This document shows positions 1-8,889 of a stretch of DNA of 64,000 bases, piece by piece. The notes below the pieces were generated by a model. That model was not told the DNA's origin and searched no databases. It saw only the letters and a program-made list of their open reading frames with translations. The stretch is from positions 1,782,359 to 1,846,358 of the forward strand of contig NW_003314286.1 in assembly GCF_000143415.4 (NCBI RefSeq), read 5' to 3'. Position numbers and translations under genes: made by a program. The stretch's first letter is position 1; every line of letters starts with the position of its first letter. The DNA comes from Selaginella moellendorffii. Its lineage: Eukaryota > Streptophyta > Lycopodiopsida > Selaginellales > Selaginellaceae.

Positions 1-48
1 TTCAATGTTTATAAATTGCGTTTGATAAATGGAGATGAGGTCTGTCTG

Positions 49-1140
49 TTACCACTTTTTAGACTGAAGCAGTAGCACAAGCCAGAGTGGTTTCTTGCAA
101 AACACTGCTGAGGAAATAGTGACATCCACCACCATGGTGGTGTTCCAACCTTGAGCTCCAAATCCAAACCTCATTTGCTCCAAGTCATATTCCACCCTCA
201 AGACGAGCTGCCAGTACGTTCCTATGACATTCAGGTACAGTCCAATGCTCTCAGACCTCCCGATTTCCATGCAAATGGTATTTTTCACGTTGCCTGAATC
301 ATCAAGCGAAAACCATGTTGGCACTTAGATTCAAGCACCTGATAAAAGAGGGGCTGCCAGTGGAGGAAAGTCTGCTGTTTGCCGAAATGTTGTGTCGAAG
401 CTCCAGGCCAAGAGCATCTGCAATGCTGCTTGACACTTCCACCAGGTTAGTGGTGTAGCTTCTTATTGCTTGTACCAGCTGGGTGTAGAAATCCGATGCC
501 AAGTAGCTCAAGAAGGTGGTGTCAATGACTGTTCAACCGGTTCCATTGGAAAGAAATCCCCGAATTGGAACTTGAAACTTGTTATTGTCGATAGAAATGG
601 TAGCTAAGCTGATGAAGTAGAGCTCGGCTGCTTGTGGGTTTGTGATCATGGGGCATGGACGAAGAAATGGAGGCGTTCCTGAGCTTGTAGTTACCTATTA
701 CAAGCTTTCCACGGAAAGTATCCGAGGGCAAACAGTAAATAAACTTGCTCCTGTACCCCAACGCGCTCAATTGCCCCATGAATGATACGTTACTCTTGTC
801 AAAACCCACAAAGACGTTCGAGCAGCCCCCCACTGTCGCGGGCACAACCCAAGGACAAGTTGGCCGCGGAGTTCCACGGCTGAGATCCATGGCGAAGTTG
901 AGTGCACCATCGAGAAAGAAGTTGCCTTCCAAGGCTTGGCTGCTTTTTCGAGAAGGGGCAAAAACAGGTTAGTGTTGACAATTGGCGTCCTGTTGGGCGG
1001 GAAGAAAACAACACCACGGGAGTCCTTGCACGCTGTCCTTGAAAGAATCCTGCAAAAGTTACCAACAAGAGCACACTTGCTACACAAGAGCAAATTGCAA
1101 AGGCGAAGGAGCTATATATCTCGAGTTTACAAATCAAACC
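49..1140 (-). pseudogene. nepenthesin-like aspartic protease pseudogene, copy A
   Basis: The minus strand carries broken pieces of a plant A1-type (nepenthesin-like) aspartic protease. Recognisable blocks, in gene order, are FFPPNRTPIVNT near 1000, CSNVFVGFDKSNVSF and KFIYCLPSDTFRGKLVIGNY at about 700-830, a C-terminal lobe with SYLASDFYTQLVQAI near 480, and NVIGTYWQLVLRVEYDLEQM near 170. The blocks fall in different frames, so there are several frameshifts. An in-frame TGA (533-535, minus strand) interrupts the segment just before the second-lobe VIDTT motif. I do not see the first catalytic DTGS motif, so the copy also lacks N-terminal sequence. Family assignment rests on my recognition of these blocks. 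Confidence 0.8.
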
Positions 1141-1289
1141 AGACTATATTGACATGGTTTTGTATAGTAAACTTGACAAGATAAAGTTTTGAAGGTGTCT
1201 TACTTACATCAGGAGAGGAAGAAAAGAAAACGCTTGAGTTGTAGAAGATTTCCACATGAAGACGTATGTAAAACCAGAAGAAGTGTCAA

Positions 1290-1830
1290 GGTTCATGCTG
1301 ACATTACATCCTGCTGTTCCAAATCCAATCTCCTGCTTTTCCAATTCAAGTTCTCAAAGTGATAAGTCAGAGTTTGTGGTGGTGGTGTGTCACCATTTAC
1401 AGAAACATTGTAGCAGAAATCGTTGCCAAGCAGTGCTGCAGTTTCGTTGCTCGATACTTGAGTAAGGTTGGAGTTGAGGTTTTGTATGGCTTGCACAAGA
1501 GGGGTGTAGGAATCTGGTGTGAAATAGCTGAATGCAAACATGGAATCAATGATCGTTCCTCCAGTTCCATTTGCAAGAATGCCTTTCACCAGAAAAGTCA
1601 ACGTGTCGTTGATATTTATGGATCTCAAATGGATGTAATGCAACGCAGTGGAATTTGGGTTACAATCATTGGAGAGTAAGAAAGAGAGGAGTTTGATGAT
1701 TTCTTATAGTTGCCAAACACGATTTTGCTACTAAACGTATCAAATGGAACACAATAAATAAACGTGCTTGTATAGTCCATTTTGTATCCAAACTATGTAC
1801 CACTCTCATCACACTAAAAAGATAATCGAG
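1290..1830 (-). pseudogene. nepenthesin-like aspartic protease pseudogene, copy B (C-terminal half)
   Basis: This is a second, diverged copy of the same family, directly upstream of copy A on the minus strand. Readable blocks are FIYCVPFDTFSSKIVFGNYK at about 1720-1780, then after a one-base frame change HYIHLRSININDTLTF, GTGGTIIDSMFAFSYF and LTQVSSNETAALLGNDFCYN down to about 1300. The frame breaks again near 1340, before the expected C-terminus. Only the C-terminal lobe is present. Tandem orientation with copy A suggests local duplication followed by decay. Confidence 0.78.
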
Positions 1831-2214
1831 CCATGGGATTTTGGGTGTGTTTCAGGATAGAGAGATTGAAGAATGCAAAGAGCTGCATCATTTTCTCTCT
1901 GCAAAGGTGTATCGATTGGCTTTTTATGGATGATGCTGCTGCTGAAGTATTGTAATTATCACCAAGTAATGTATGCTATTAATCATGAGATGCTTTTTTG
2001 ATTATAATTATTAGACATAGTTTTCATGAGCAGAATCAATTTTGAGTGAGTAGTGTTACAACATAAACAGTCAAGAGTGTTTACATGAGTTTACAGTGAG
2101 TTTATTTACTGTCTAACTTTTTAGCTTTTCCAATGTTTGTCTTACATCTTGAGTGCTTACAATTTTGTTAAGTAGATTGTTTATTGTTTTTAATTCATAA
2201 TACTTATGCCCTTT
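1831..2214. other. AT-rich spacer
   Basis: This sequence is AT-rich, with no coding block, RNA gene or repeat that I can recognise. It separates the aspartic-protease remnants from the phosphatase remnant. Confidence 0.6.
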
Positions 2215-2705
2215 TCTGTTTTTGAATGTGTGGATGACAATTCCATCACAAGCAAAAGGACTCTAGTTTGTTGTCCACAATCACCATGTGGTTGAGGTCC
2301 CACCCTAATCTTGAAAGGTCTTTCACAACTTTTTTTCATCTGACTTCCTTGGTCAAGTGCGAATCTCTGTAGAGACAATGGGTAAAAAAATTTCCAATTG
2401 GATTGAGCTTGTCCAAAATTTTTTTTACATATAGCTTCATTGCTCCAGTAAAAACCATAATCTCATATATTTTACTCATCTTTTTTAGAAAGCCAACTTT
2501 TTTGCCATAAGGTAGTGCTCTAGTAGAATAGTTTTCCCATTGAAGAGTTTGAGGGATGTTATAGCCTTCTGGACATGGATTAGTGTCTCATTTATATCTA
2601 ACATAAGTGTGGGTTTTTTCTCTAAAGCTGGTGGTAGTAGCAAAGAATTGTTTGACAACTTCACCTTTTTGTTCTTCTCTTTGATGGTGATGTTAAGCAT
2701 CATAA
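2215..2705 (-). pseudogene. SCP/FCP1-like (HAD) phosphatase fragment
   Basis: Read on the minus strand, this matches a CTD small-phosphatase/TIM50-like HAD domain. Motif I is PTLMLDINETLIH near 2600, where the family normally has DxDxT. It is followed by KIYEIMVFTGAMKLYVKKIL, YRDSHLTKE, KKVVKDLSRLGWDLNHM and the motif-IV-like VIVDN. A frameshift lies near 2490 and an in-frame stop near 2345, so it is not translatable as one protein. The second aspartate of motif I is Asn here, which would be expected to damage catalysis. No N-terminal region is visible. Confidence 0.7.
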
Positions 2706-3086
2706 AACTCCCCCATACTCCTATAGCCTCTTCATAGTTATGAAGAAAAATAAAAAGAATGTAAGCCCTAGCTTAATTGCAGTGAATCTTTATAAATTAA
2801 GTTAATACATATGTTGCTTGGCCAAAATTATGGAAGTAGAAATTCAACAATGACACCAACCCCAACACTAAGAGTCTCTGGGCAGCTCAAGCTCCACACT
2901 CGGGATCTTTGTGAATCTTCTAAGCAGCTAGTAACAAGACCCAAGCAACACTCTCAAGCTTGAAGGGCGTGTTGTGGATGAGTTCCTTAACTTTGTCCAA
3001 CTCTTTGGCCCTTGCAAATGTGTCAACAAACCCTAGTGTTCTACTGTGGGCTTGACTCTAGAGTCCCAGATCATTAATTAGAAGTA

Positions 3087-3269
3087 TGTAATCTCCTGAG
3101 TTTGGACTTCCCGGAAGGTCATCCAGCCCAATACTATTTAAACCTAAGGACGCTTAACCTCAAATATCCCAAGACCCTTAACTGATTGGAAAAAGGGATA
3201 CACTCTTATTCATGGGCTCTTTCCCTTTATATTTGAACCCTTATGGGTTGTTCTCTTTGGTTGCTTATA
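3087..3269 (-). repeat. 3' LTR of the TRIM element
   Basis: This 183-bp copy is about 85-90% identical by eye to the partner LTR. It has lost the canonical GCTTACA end, reading GCTTATA, and carries small deletions. By strand logic it is the 3' LTR. Confidence 0.85.
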
Positions 3270-3474
3270 ATTCACCATGTTTCTCTACAAGTTCATGCCC
3301 TAGTGAATAAAAGCTAAGGGCCGCAGCTCTCCCGAGAGCCCCGCTCTCTTGACACCCTACCCCTCGGGTCGAGCCCAGCAGAAGCAAATTGGACCAACCA
3401 GATGTCAACTAACATGTGGTGTGATTCCTTTAGCCAACCAACAAAGTCGAACTTAAGACTATTCCGATACCAAA

Positions 3475-3669
3475 TGTAAGCTCTTGAGTTTAGACTTCCC
3501 AGGAGGTCATCTAACCCAATACTATTCAAACCCAAGGACACTTAACCTCAAGTATCCCAAGACCCTTAACCGATTGAAAAAGGGAGTGCACTTTTATTCA
3601 TGGGCCCTTTCCCTCTATATTTGAACCCCTATGGATTGTTTCTCGAGTCGTTTCCTTTGGTTGCTTACA
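3475..3669 (-). repeat. 5' LTR of the TRIM element
   Basis: This 195-bp copy has intact TGTAAGC and GCTTACA ends. The primer-binding site adjoins it on the interior side, which makes it the 5' LTR of a minus-strand element. Confidence 0.85.
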
Positions 3670-4999
3670 AAGTAGTCTTAAGATCTTCACCACACCTAAG
3701 TGGCAGCACACCACAAGCACACTCATAAAGACGATGTGATTAGGCATCATGCTCTCTTGGATGGTCCTATAGAAGGTTTCCAAGGCCCCAATTACATGCC
3801 CAGTGGAAGCATACATAGTGACCACATGAGACCAATTCTTGCTCTAGCATTCTCTCGAACCAAACTCAAGCTTCCAAGAGGAGTCCCTTGTGAGTGAAGC
3901 CTGCCACCATTGCCATCTAGGTGATCACATCATGCTCCTCAGTCACCTGGAAGAGGCTCATCGCTTCTTGGAGGTGGCCGTTCCAAAGATAGGCCGAGAG
4001 GAGCACTGTGCTTGCTATCTTGCTATCATAAGGCATTTTCAAGATGGTTTCTAGAGGCAAGCATATGGATCATTGTCGTCCAAGAGATCTCGTCACAGTG
4101 AGCCATCTTTTGGAAAGAATCTAGTGCCTCGTCCAAATGCCCATTCGCGGCATATGGGCAAATCATGGAGTTCCAAGCCACCACGTCTTTGTTTGGCAGC
4201 CTCTCAGACAAAGGTTTAGCCTTTCCCACGGAGCCGTTAGATGCCTAGCCGTCAATCATAGCTGTAAATGCCACCTCACTAAACTTCGGGGCATCTTCAA
4301 AGAGAATCTTTGTATGCTCCATATGCCCTGCCTGGGCATATGCTGTGATCATGGTCGTCCATGTTACTGCATTCCTTGTGGGCATTCTATCAAAGAAATC
4401 TTTAGCTTCATCCAGCCCCTTGTTCTGGCAGTGGCCTTGTATCATGGCCGTCCACGCCACCACGTCCTTTTGGGGCAGCTAATAGACACACCGAGAGATG
4501 CCCGTTATAGGACGATCATGGCGGTGCTAGAAACGAGGGTTTGCTCAGGCATAGAGTGGAATACCGCCTCCGCCTCGCCGAGATTGCCACTCTGCGAGTA
4601 CATCTCGATCATCGTGTTCCAGGTGATGGAATTCTTTGGCAGGGATGCGATCGAAGAGCTGCTTGGCGCGCTGCACGTCCCCGGCCGAGATCATGGCATT
4701 AATCTCCTGCCGCGGCATGCTTTCCAGGACCGATCGCGCCTGCTCCAGGTCGTGGTTGGGAATGTAGGCCTGGAGGGTGAGATTCCAAGTGAAGAGATTG
4801 CGATCCGAGGTAGAATCGAAGACCGCTAGGCAGCCGCAGCGGCCATACATCTGGACGAGGAGATTTCACAGGAAGACGCTGTTATTGTGGTCGCTGTGAA
4901 GGATCTGGGCGTGGATCCGGCGGCCGGACTGTCGCAAGATCTGACGAGGGCGGCAAGCTCTTGGACGCCAGGAACGCGCATCGCATCGTGGCCGTTGGA

Positions 5000-5660
5000 T
5001 GATGGGGACGTCTGAGGTTCAATTCCTGGCAGGTTCTAGCTACCAGCGACGAAGTTTTCATGGCACGCGGCGAGAACTCATCCCCCGTCGTGCAGCCGCA
5101 CTCCAAATGCCGCAGGCAATCGCAATCGGGGGCGCTCGTCAAGGACACAATTAATTTCCATCTTTTCTTGTGGCTTGGATGGATTTCTCTTGCTGCGAGT
5201 TCAGCAAGTTGTTCGATGAATGACTTGTTTGTCTTTGCAAATCCCACCAGGCCTGATGTATTGATAGTTCCCAGCAATGTCGTGCTTTCTCGACCACGTC
5301 CAAGGGACATTCTAAGGCTTTTATTGCTTCTAGTTTTGCGTGGAGTTTTCATGGTTACAACAACACTAGCCATCTCACCGGCTGAGGAGTATTTGGGGCT
5401 GTAAGAAGCATTATATAAGCAAGTCGTGGAAGCCACGGCTGAAGATCCGCAAGCGTTTGTGGAGAAATCAGGGATCTCGAGCAGAAAGGAGAGGTGCAAG
5501 GAATTCTAGTGAGATTTCTAGTGTATGATGTGGATGATACTGGTGAAAAGCGGGGTTGTGCTACATGGGAGTTCCCAAATTGAGATTCATGGCGCCGTTA
5601 TCTACAGAGAAACTCGTCTCAAGGCCTTCGTCTCCTCCTCTCAAAAACTCGGGGGAGTTG
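5000..5660 (-). pseudogene. aspartic protease fragment, copy C (N-terminal half)
   Basis: The minus strand holds a third nepenthesin-like remnant, this time from the first lobe. Blocks include IPCTSPFCSRS near 5480, ACGSSAVASTTCLYNASYSP, GEMASVVVTMKTPRKTRSNK, GRESTTLLGTINTSGLVGFA and KTNKSFIEQLAEL at about 5190. Frame changes near 5490 and beyond 5190 break it. The long open frame running from 5499 to 4882 is a chance fusion of this fragment with the start of the PPR pseudogene. Nothing suggests a functional protein. Confidence 0.65.
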
Positions 5661-5929
5661 GCTGGAGTTCGTCTTCGCTCGAGATAATTTATACATGGTT
5701 AAAACATCTTCTATATCTGCTTGATTTAATTGGTAACACACAAACATGGCAACTTAATTTAGTTTCACAAATATTATTTCTTTTTTATTCCATTCTTAGA
5801 AACTTTATACAAACGGAAATCTGTTGCAAGAAGAGCAACTACAACAACACAAGTACTTGGTAGAAATGGACAGCTGCTTCTAAAATACTACTCATGTCGC
5901 AGCTCCATCGTATCTATAGATAGTAGCTT
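5661..5929. other. AT-rich spacer
   Basis: No coding or RNA feature is recognised between the protease fragment and the metallothionein 3' end. Confidence 0.5.
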
Positions 5930-6355
5930 TCACTTGTGGCAGCTGCAATCGTTGCAGGAGCAGTTTGGCCCACACTTGCATCCATTCTCCTCTCGCGACA
6001 TGACAGATTCCCCAGAGATTCCAGACGAGGCGGAGACAATGCTGCTCAAGCTGTGTCACACGAACTCGTGATTAGCCAAACCAGCCGCCAAAGATTTCCC
6101 AAATTTTCAAATTCGAAAAAGTGCACGAACCTCATGTCTCCAGCAGCCTCTCGCATGAGCAGAGTGCTCTCGTCAAAGGAGCGGCCGCACCTAGAACATC
6201 ACAAGCCAAGGATGTGAGAACCCACGAATTCACAAAGAGGGCTTTCACAAGCCCGGCGAAATCAAAGCTCCGGGGCGCTCGAAAACTCACTTGCAGCCGC
6301 TGCCGCAGGAGCAGTTCGACCCGCAGTTGCAGTTGGCACTTCCGCAGCCAGACAT
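5930..6355 (-). CDS. plant metallothionein (type 1/2-like), 3 exons
   Basis: This is a small metal-binding protein of 81 aa, read from minus-strand exons 6355-6291, 6190-6131 and 6050-5930. The N-terminal domain starts MSGCGSANCNCGSNCSCG and the C-terminal domain ends GCKCGPNCSCNDCSCHK. Seven and six cysteines, mostly CxC, are separated by a cysteine-free linker of about 40 residues, which is the plant metallothionein layout. Such proteins buffer Cu and Zn and scavenge reactive oxygen in the cytosol. Intron phases agree (2, 2) and all junctions are GT-AG. It lies just downstream of decayed genes and divergent from the RsmE gene at 7034. The short middle exon is the least certain part. Confidence 0.88.
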
Positions 6356-7033
6356 TTTCGAGCGATCGAAGCGAAGAAGAAAAACTGGCGAGAGAGGAAA
6401 GAAGCTAAGCTATACACTCAAAAATACTCTAACTTCCCGTGCGTTTTATTGGCTGATCCACCGGCTGTAGCCGGTAGACACGACGCCCTGTACCGTGGAA
6501 CCCACCGGCTACAGGCAGTCGTTCAACCTTATGGCACGTAAAGTTGCTCCTCACCGCCACGTGCACGTCGCGACGAGGGGTAAAAACCAAGGAGCACGGC
6601 ACCTCGGGACCACGTGGCAAGCTTCCATTGCTTACAACTCTACGGTGCACGACAAAGTGGCACCAATAATGCCAACAAGTGGAATTTTCTGTGACGGAAT
6701 CAGTTTTGATGATGCCAAATAAGCGGCCACCTTCTGTTTTGACTCGGATATTCCGTGATATTTTTTGGTTTTCCCAATGTTGACCTTCTTGTACTATAAT
6801 ACTTGTACTCCAGCAAACGTAATAGATGATACCTTCGGCTGAAGCGTCACTCGAAGAGGTAAGCAACACCATCAAGTTAGCTAGCACTAATATCCCGAGA
6901 TTTCACAATCAACGTCTAGGTTGGCTCGACCGAATCAAACCAACCCAACAAAAATGAAGTCATTCTTATAGCTTTGTCCCCACCAGATCAGTCTTATAGA
7001 TAACACAAACGACCTTGCCTTTTAGGGTTCTTC
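6356..7033. other. divergent spacer between metallothionein and RsmE
   Basis: This 678-bp intergenic region must hold the 5' ends of both flanking genes. It carries two CACGTG G-boxes and no coding block I recognise. The open frame at 6429-6887 on the minus strand resembles no protein known to me. Confidence 0.6.
6558..6617. promoter_or_regulatory. G-box pair upstream of metallothionein
   Basis: CACGTG occurs at 6558-6563, followed directly by CACGTC, and again at 6611-6616 inside the palindrome CCACGTGG. Plant bZIP and bHLH factors bind such ACGT cores in light-, ABA- and stress-regulated promoters. They sit 200-260 bp upstream of the metallothionein ATG. Function is inferred from position only. 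Confidence 0.5.
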
Positions 7034-8279
7034 ATGGCGACGGCGCTTCCCCGCTTCTACTGCGACAGCCTGCCCACTTCAAAGGTATAAAAACGGACCC
7101 TCTCCTTTGTCTCCGATTCGGTCGATTATAGGATAGAATGTCGCTGCGCTACAGGGCACGGCTGTGGAGATTGACGGGCAAGAGTTTTGGCACATGACAA
7201 AGGTCTTGCGGCTTGGACAAGATCAAAGGTTTACTTTGTTTGTTGGTGTCTCCGGAAGAATTTCTTACAACTTTGGACTTACAGGGTCGAGCTGTTTAAC
7301 GGGCGGGGCGGCATTGTCACCGCGGCTGTCTCGGCTGTTAGAAGGTCCAATGTGGAGCTTGTGGCCGTGGAGGATCTTTGCACGCTTCCACCACCAGTCG
7401 ACAGCGAGAATTGGCATCTAGTGGCTGCTTTCGGTATGCTACCAAATCCCAAAACATTGTAGCCATCTAGCCGGCGATTTCATGAATCCTTGCTTTTTTC
7501 TTTCCAGCCGATTTGAAAGGTGGACGAGCCGACTGGATGGTCGAGAAATGCACGGTGTGGCTTGGAAGAAAATTAAACTACTAGCTTGTGTTCTTATAGT
7601 GTCTTTTTCGCTTTGGTCCCAGGAGCTAGGAGCGAGAACCTTGACTCCACTCGCAACCGAGAGGTCCACCGGAGTTTGTAGCAACAGGAGCACTAGATGG
7701 AAACGGGTTGTCCTCGCTGCTACCAAGCAATGTTGGTCACTTTTGTAAGATTGTAGCCTTATTCTTTTCTTTCTAAATTGATGTTTCCTGCTTTGCAGGT
7801 CAAAGGCTACACTCTATGGAGCTGCGACAGTCTCTTAACATCAGCTCACTCAAATCACAGGTGCTAAAAAATAATGAAGACAGTGCTAAGAAACTAGCTA
7901 TGACTGAATCCGCAACTTGAAGGTTTCTGGATCATCCCACGTTTCTTTGCTAGCCACAGCAGGCGCAACGGAAATTGTGGAAGTTTTCAACGATTCAAGC
8001 AAAGATATCAGAGGAGGAACTCTCATTGTTGGACCAGAAGGAGGTAAAAGCTTGTCCAAATTTCCTCGGAAGCTTTTGATGATTTTTTCTTCCAACTTTT
8101 TTGTTCTTTTGATAGATTTCACAGATGAAGAAAAGTATGATCTTGTAGCAGCCGGTGCCATGCCTGTTGGTCTGGGCCCTCGGAGGCTACGAGTCGAGAC
8201 CGCGGCCATCGCCATGCTTGCAACAGTGATGTTGGTGTCCGAGGCAAAAGCTACAAGAAGAAAAGCAAAAGCCCTGTGA
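7034..8279 (+). CDS. RsmE-family 16S rRNA m3U methyltransferase
   Basis: This is a 258-aa SPOUT methyltransferase predicted to methylate N3 of a uridine in small-subunit rRNA (bacterial U1498), presumably in an organelle. Exons are 7034-7084, 7155-7228, 7285-7433, 7508-7554, 7623-7731, 7799-7860, 7923-8043 and 8116-8279, with consistent phases. Motifs include the start LPRFYCDSLPT, HMTKVLRLGQ, KGGRADWMVEKCTELGA, ATKQCQRLH, the knot motif TLIVGPEGDFTDEE and LGPRRLRVETAAIAML, which carry the AdoMet-binding trefoil knot. The protein starts almost at the family's first conserved residues, so I see no transit peptide. An upstream start is possible but not evident. The sense motif TTAGGGTTC (7022-7030) is just before the ATG. 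Confidence 0.93.
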
Positions 8280-8334
8280 GAATCTAGTGCAAAGTTGCTC
8301 TCTTTTTTCATCTAGGGCTTTGATTGATGCTACC

Positions 8335-8868
8335 ATGGCCAAGCTTGGACTTCGCTCCATCTTCATGCTCATGGCGATAATCCTCCTGGCAGTGGGTCTG
8401 TACCAGAGGCTTTGGGTCGTGCAAATGGACCTCAACCACGAGCGCCACAACAGGTATCTGTCTGATCGATTGCTACATTCTTCCTCTTTTCTCTTTTGCC
8501 TGGATCCAGACAGATCTACCAAAAGCTTTACAATGAAGCGCTAGACGAGGTCGCCGAGTGGAGGAAGAAGCTCGACGTGGAGCTCGAGAGTAGCGAGAAA
8601 CACCAGCAAAGGTTGCAACAAGTTAAGCTCTCTCTTTCTCTCCATGCCTCGATAAGAGGTTTCTTAACCAGCGCGATTCCATCCAGATGACTGACTTGAT
8701 GCGCGAGAGGGAGCGCACGATTCAGCTGCTTCTCCAGGAAAAGCTCAAGCTCGATCAGGTATGCAAGTCTATTTCCTCGCTCCAAGTTGCTAATTGTTGT
8801 CTCGTCTCCAGGAGATCAAACGCCTAAACAAGAGCCAGGAGCTTCCAGTCAAACAAAGTCAAATGTAG
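8335..8868 (+). CDS. small type II membrane coiled-coil protein
   Basis: The exons 8335-8453, 8510-8621, 8687-8758 and 8812-8868 encode 119 aa with matching phases. A hydrophobic segment near residues 9-25 (FMLMAIILLAVGLYQRL) should anchor the protein. The rest is highly charged and heptad-like (YNEALDEVAEWRKKLDVE, MRERERTIQLLLQEKLKL), so a coiled coil is expected. I do not recognise the family. A competing donor at 8612 would put a stop in frame, which favours GTTAAG at 8622. It starts 56 bp after the RsmE stop on the same strand. Confidence 0.7.
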
Positions 8869-8889
8869 TCAACCATTTTCAAAGAATCG

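Larger units (their letters stand above)
3087..3669 (-). mobile_element. TRIM-type miniature LTR retrotransposon
   Basis: Two direct repeats of about 190 bp (3087-3269 and 3475-3669) flank a 205-bp non-coding interior. The downstream copy begins TGTAAGC and ends GCTTACA, a typical TG...CA LTR with short terminal inverted repeats. The five bases before the element (3082-3086) and after it (3670-3674) are both AAGTA, a 5-bp target-site duplication. On the minus strand, two bases inside the LTR at 3472-3466, lies TGGTATC, the start of a primer-binding site for initiator tRNA-Met. The size, absent coding capacity and these signals define a terminal-repeat retrotransposon in miniature. I see no convincing polypurine tract. 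Confidence 0.9.
2830..4990 (-). pseudogene. PLS-class PPR pseudogene, split by a TRIM element
   Basis: This is a pentatricopeptide-repeat gene of the plant PLS type. From the 5' end (about 4990) it shows RQSGRRIHAQILHSDHNN, an in-frame stop just before NLLVQMYGRCGCLA, then frameshifted repeats such as NLFTWNLTLQAYIPNHDLE, DAMPRQE-like and VVAWNSMICPYAANGHLDEA near 4150. The repeat ending HLGVVKIL is cut at 3674 by the TRIM inserted at 3087-3669. The last part resumes below 3087 with FARAKELDKVKELIHNTPFK and VAWVLLLAA, the usual E-motif region. Stops, frameshifts and the insertion make it non-functional. Confidence 0.82.

Noticed and set aside
4137-4829. 230-codon plus-strand open frame
   Set aside because: It is antisense to the PPR pseudogene, whose repeats read clearly on the minus strand.
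4882-5499. 205-codon minus-strand open frame as a gene
   Set aside because: It fuses an aspartic-protease fragment to out-of-frame PPR sequence, so it is a read-through of two pseudogenes.
6429-6887. 152-codon minus-strand open frame between metallothionein and RsmE
   Set aside because: No domain, and it spans the G-box promoter region.
8612-8686. Alternative donor at 8612 in the small coiled-coil gene
   Set aside because: It would create an in-frame TGA at the start of the next exon. The GTTAAG donor at 8622 keeps the frame.
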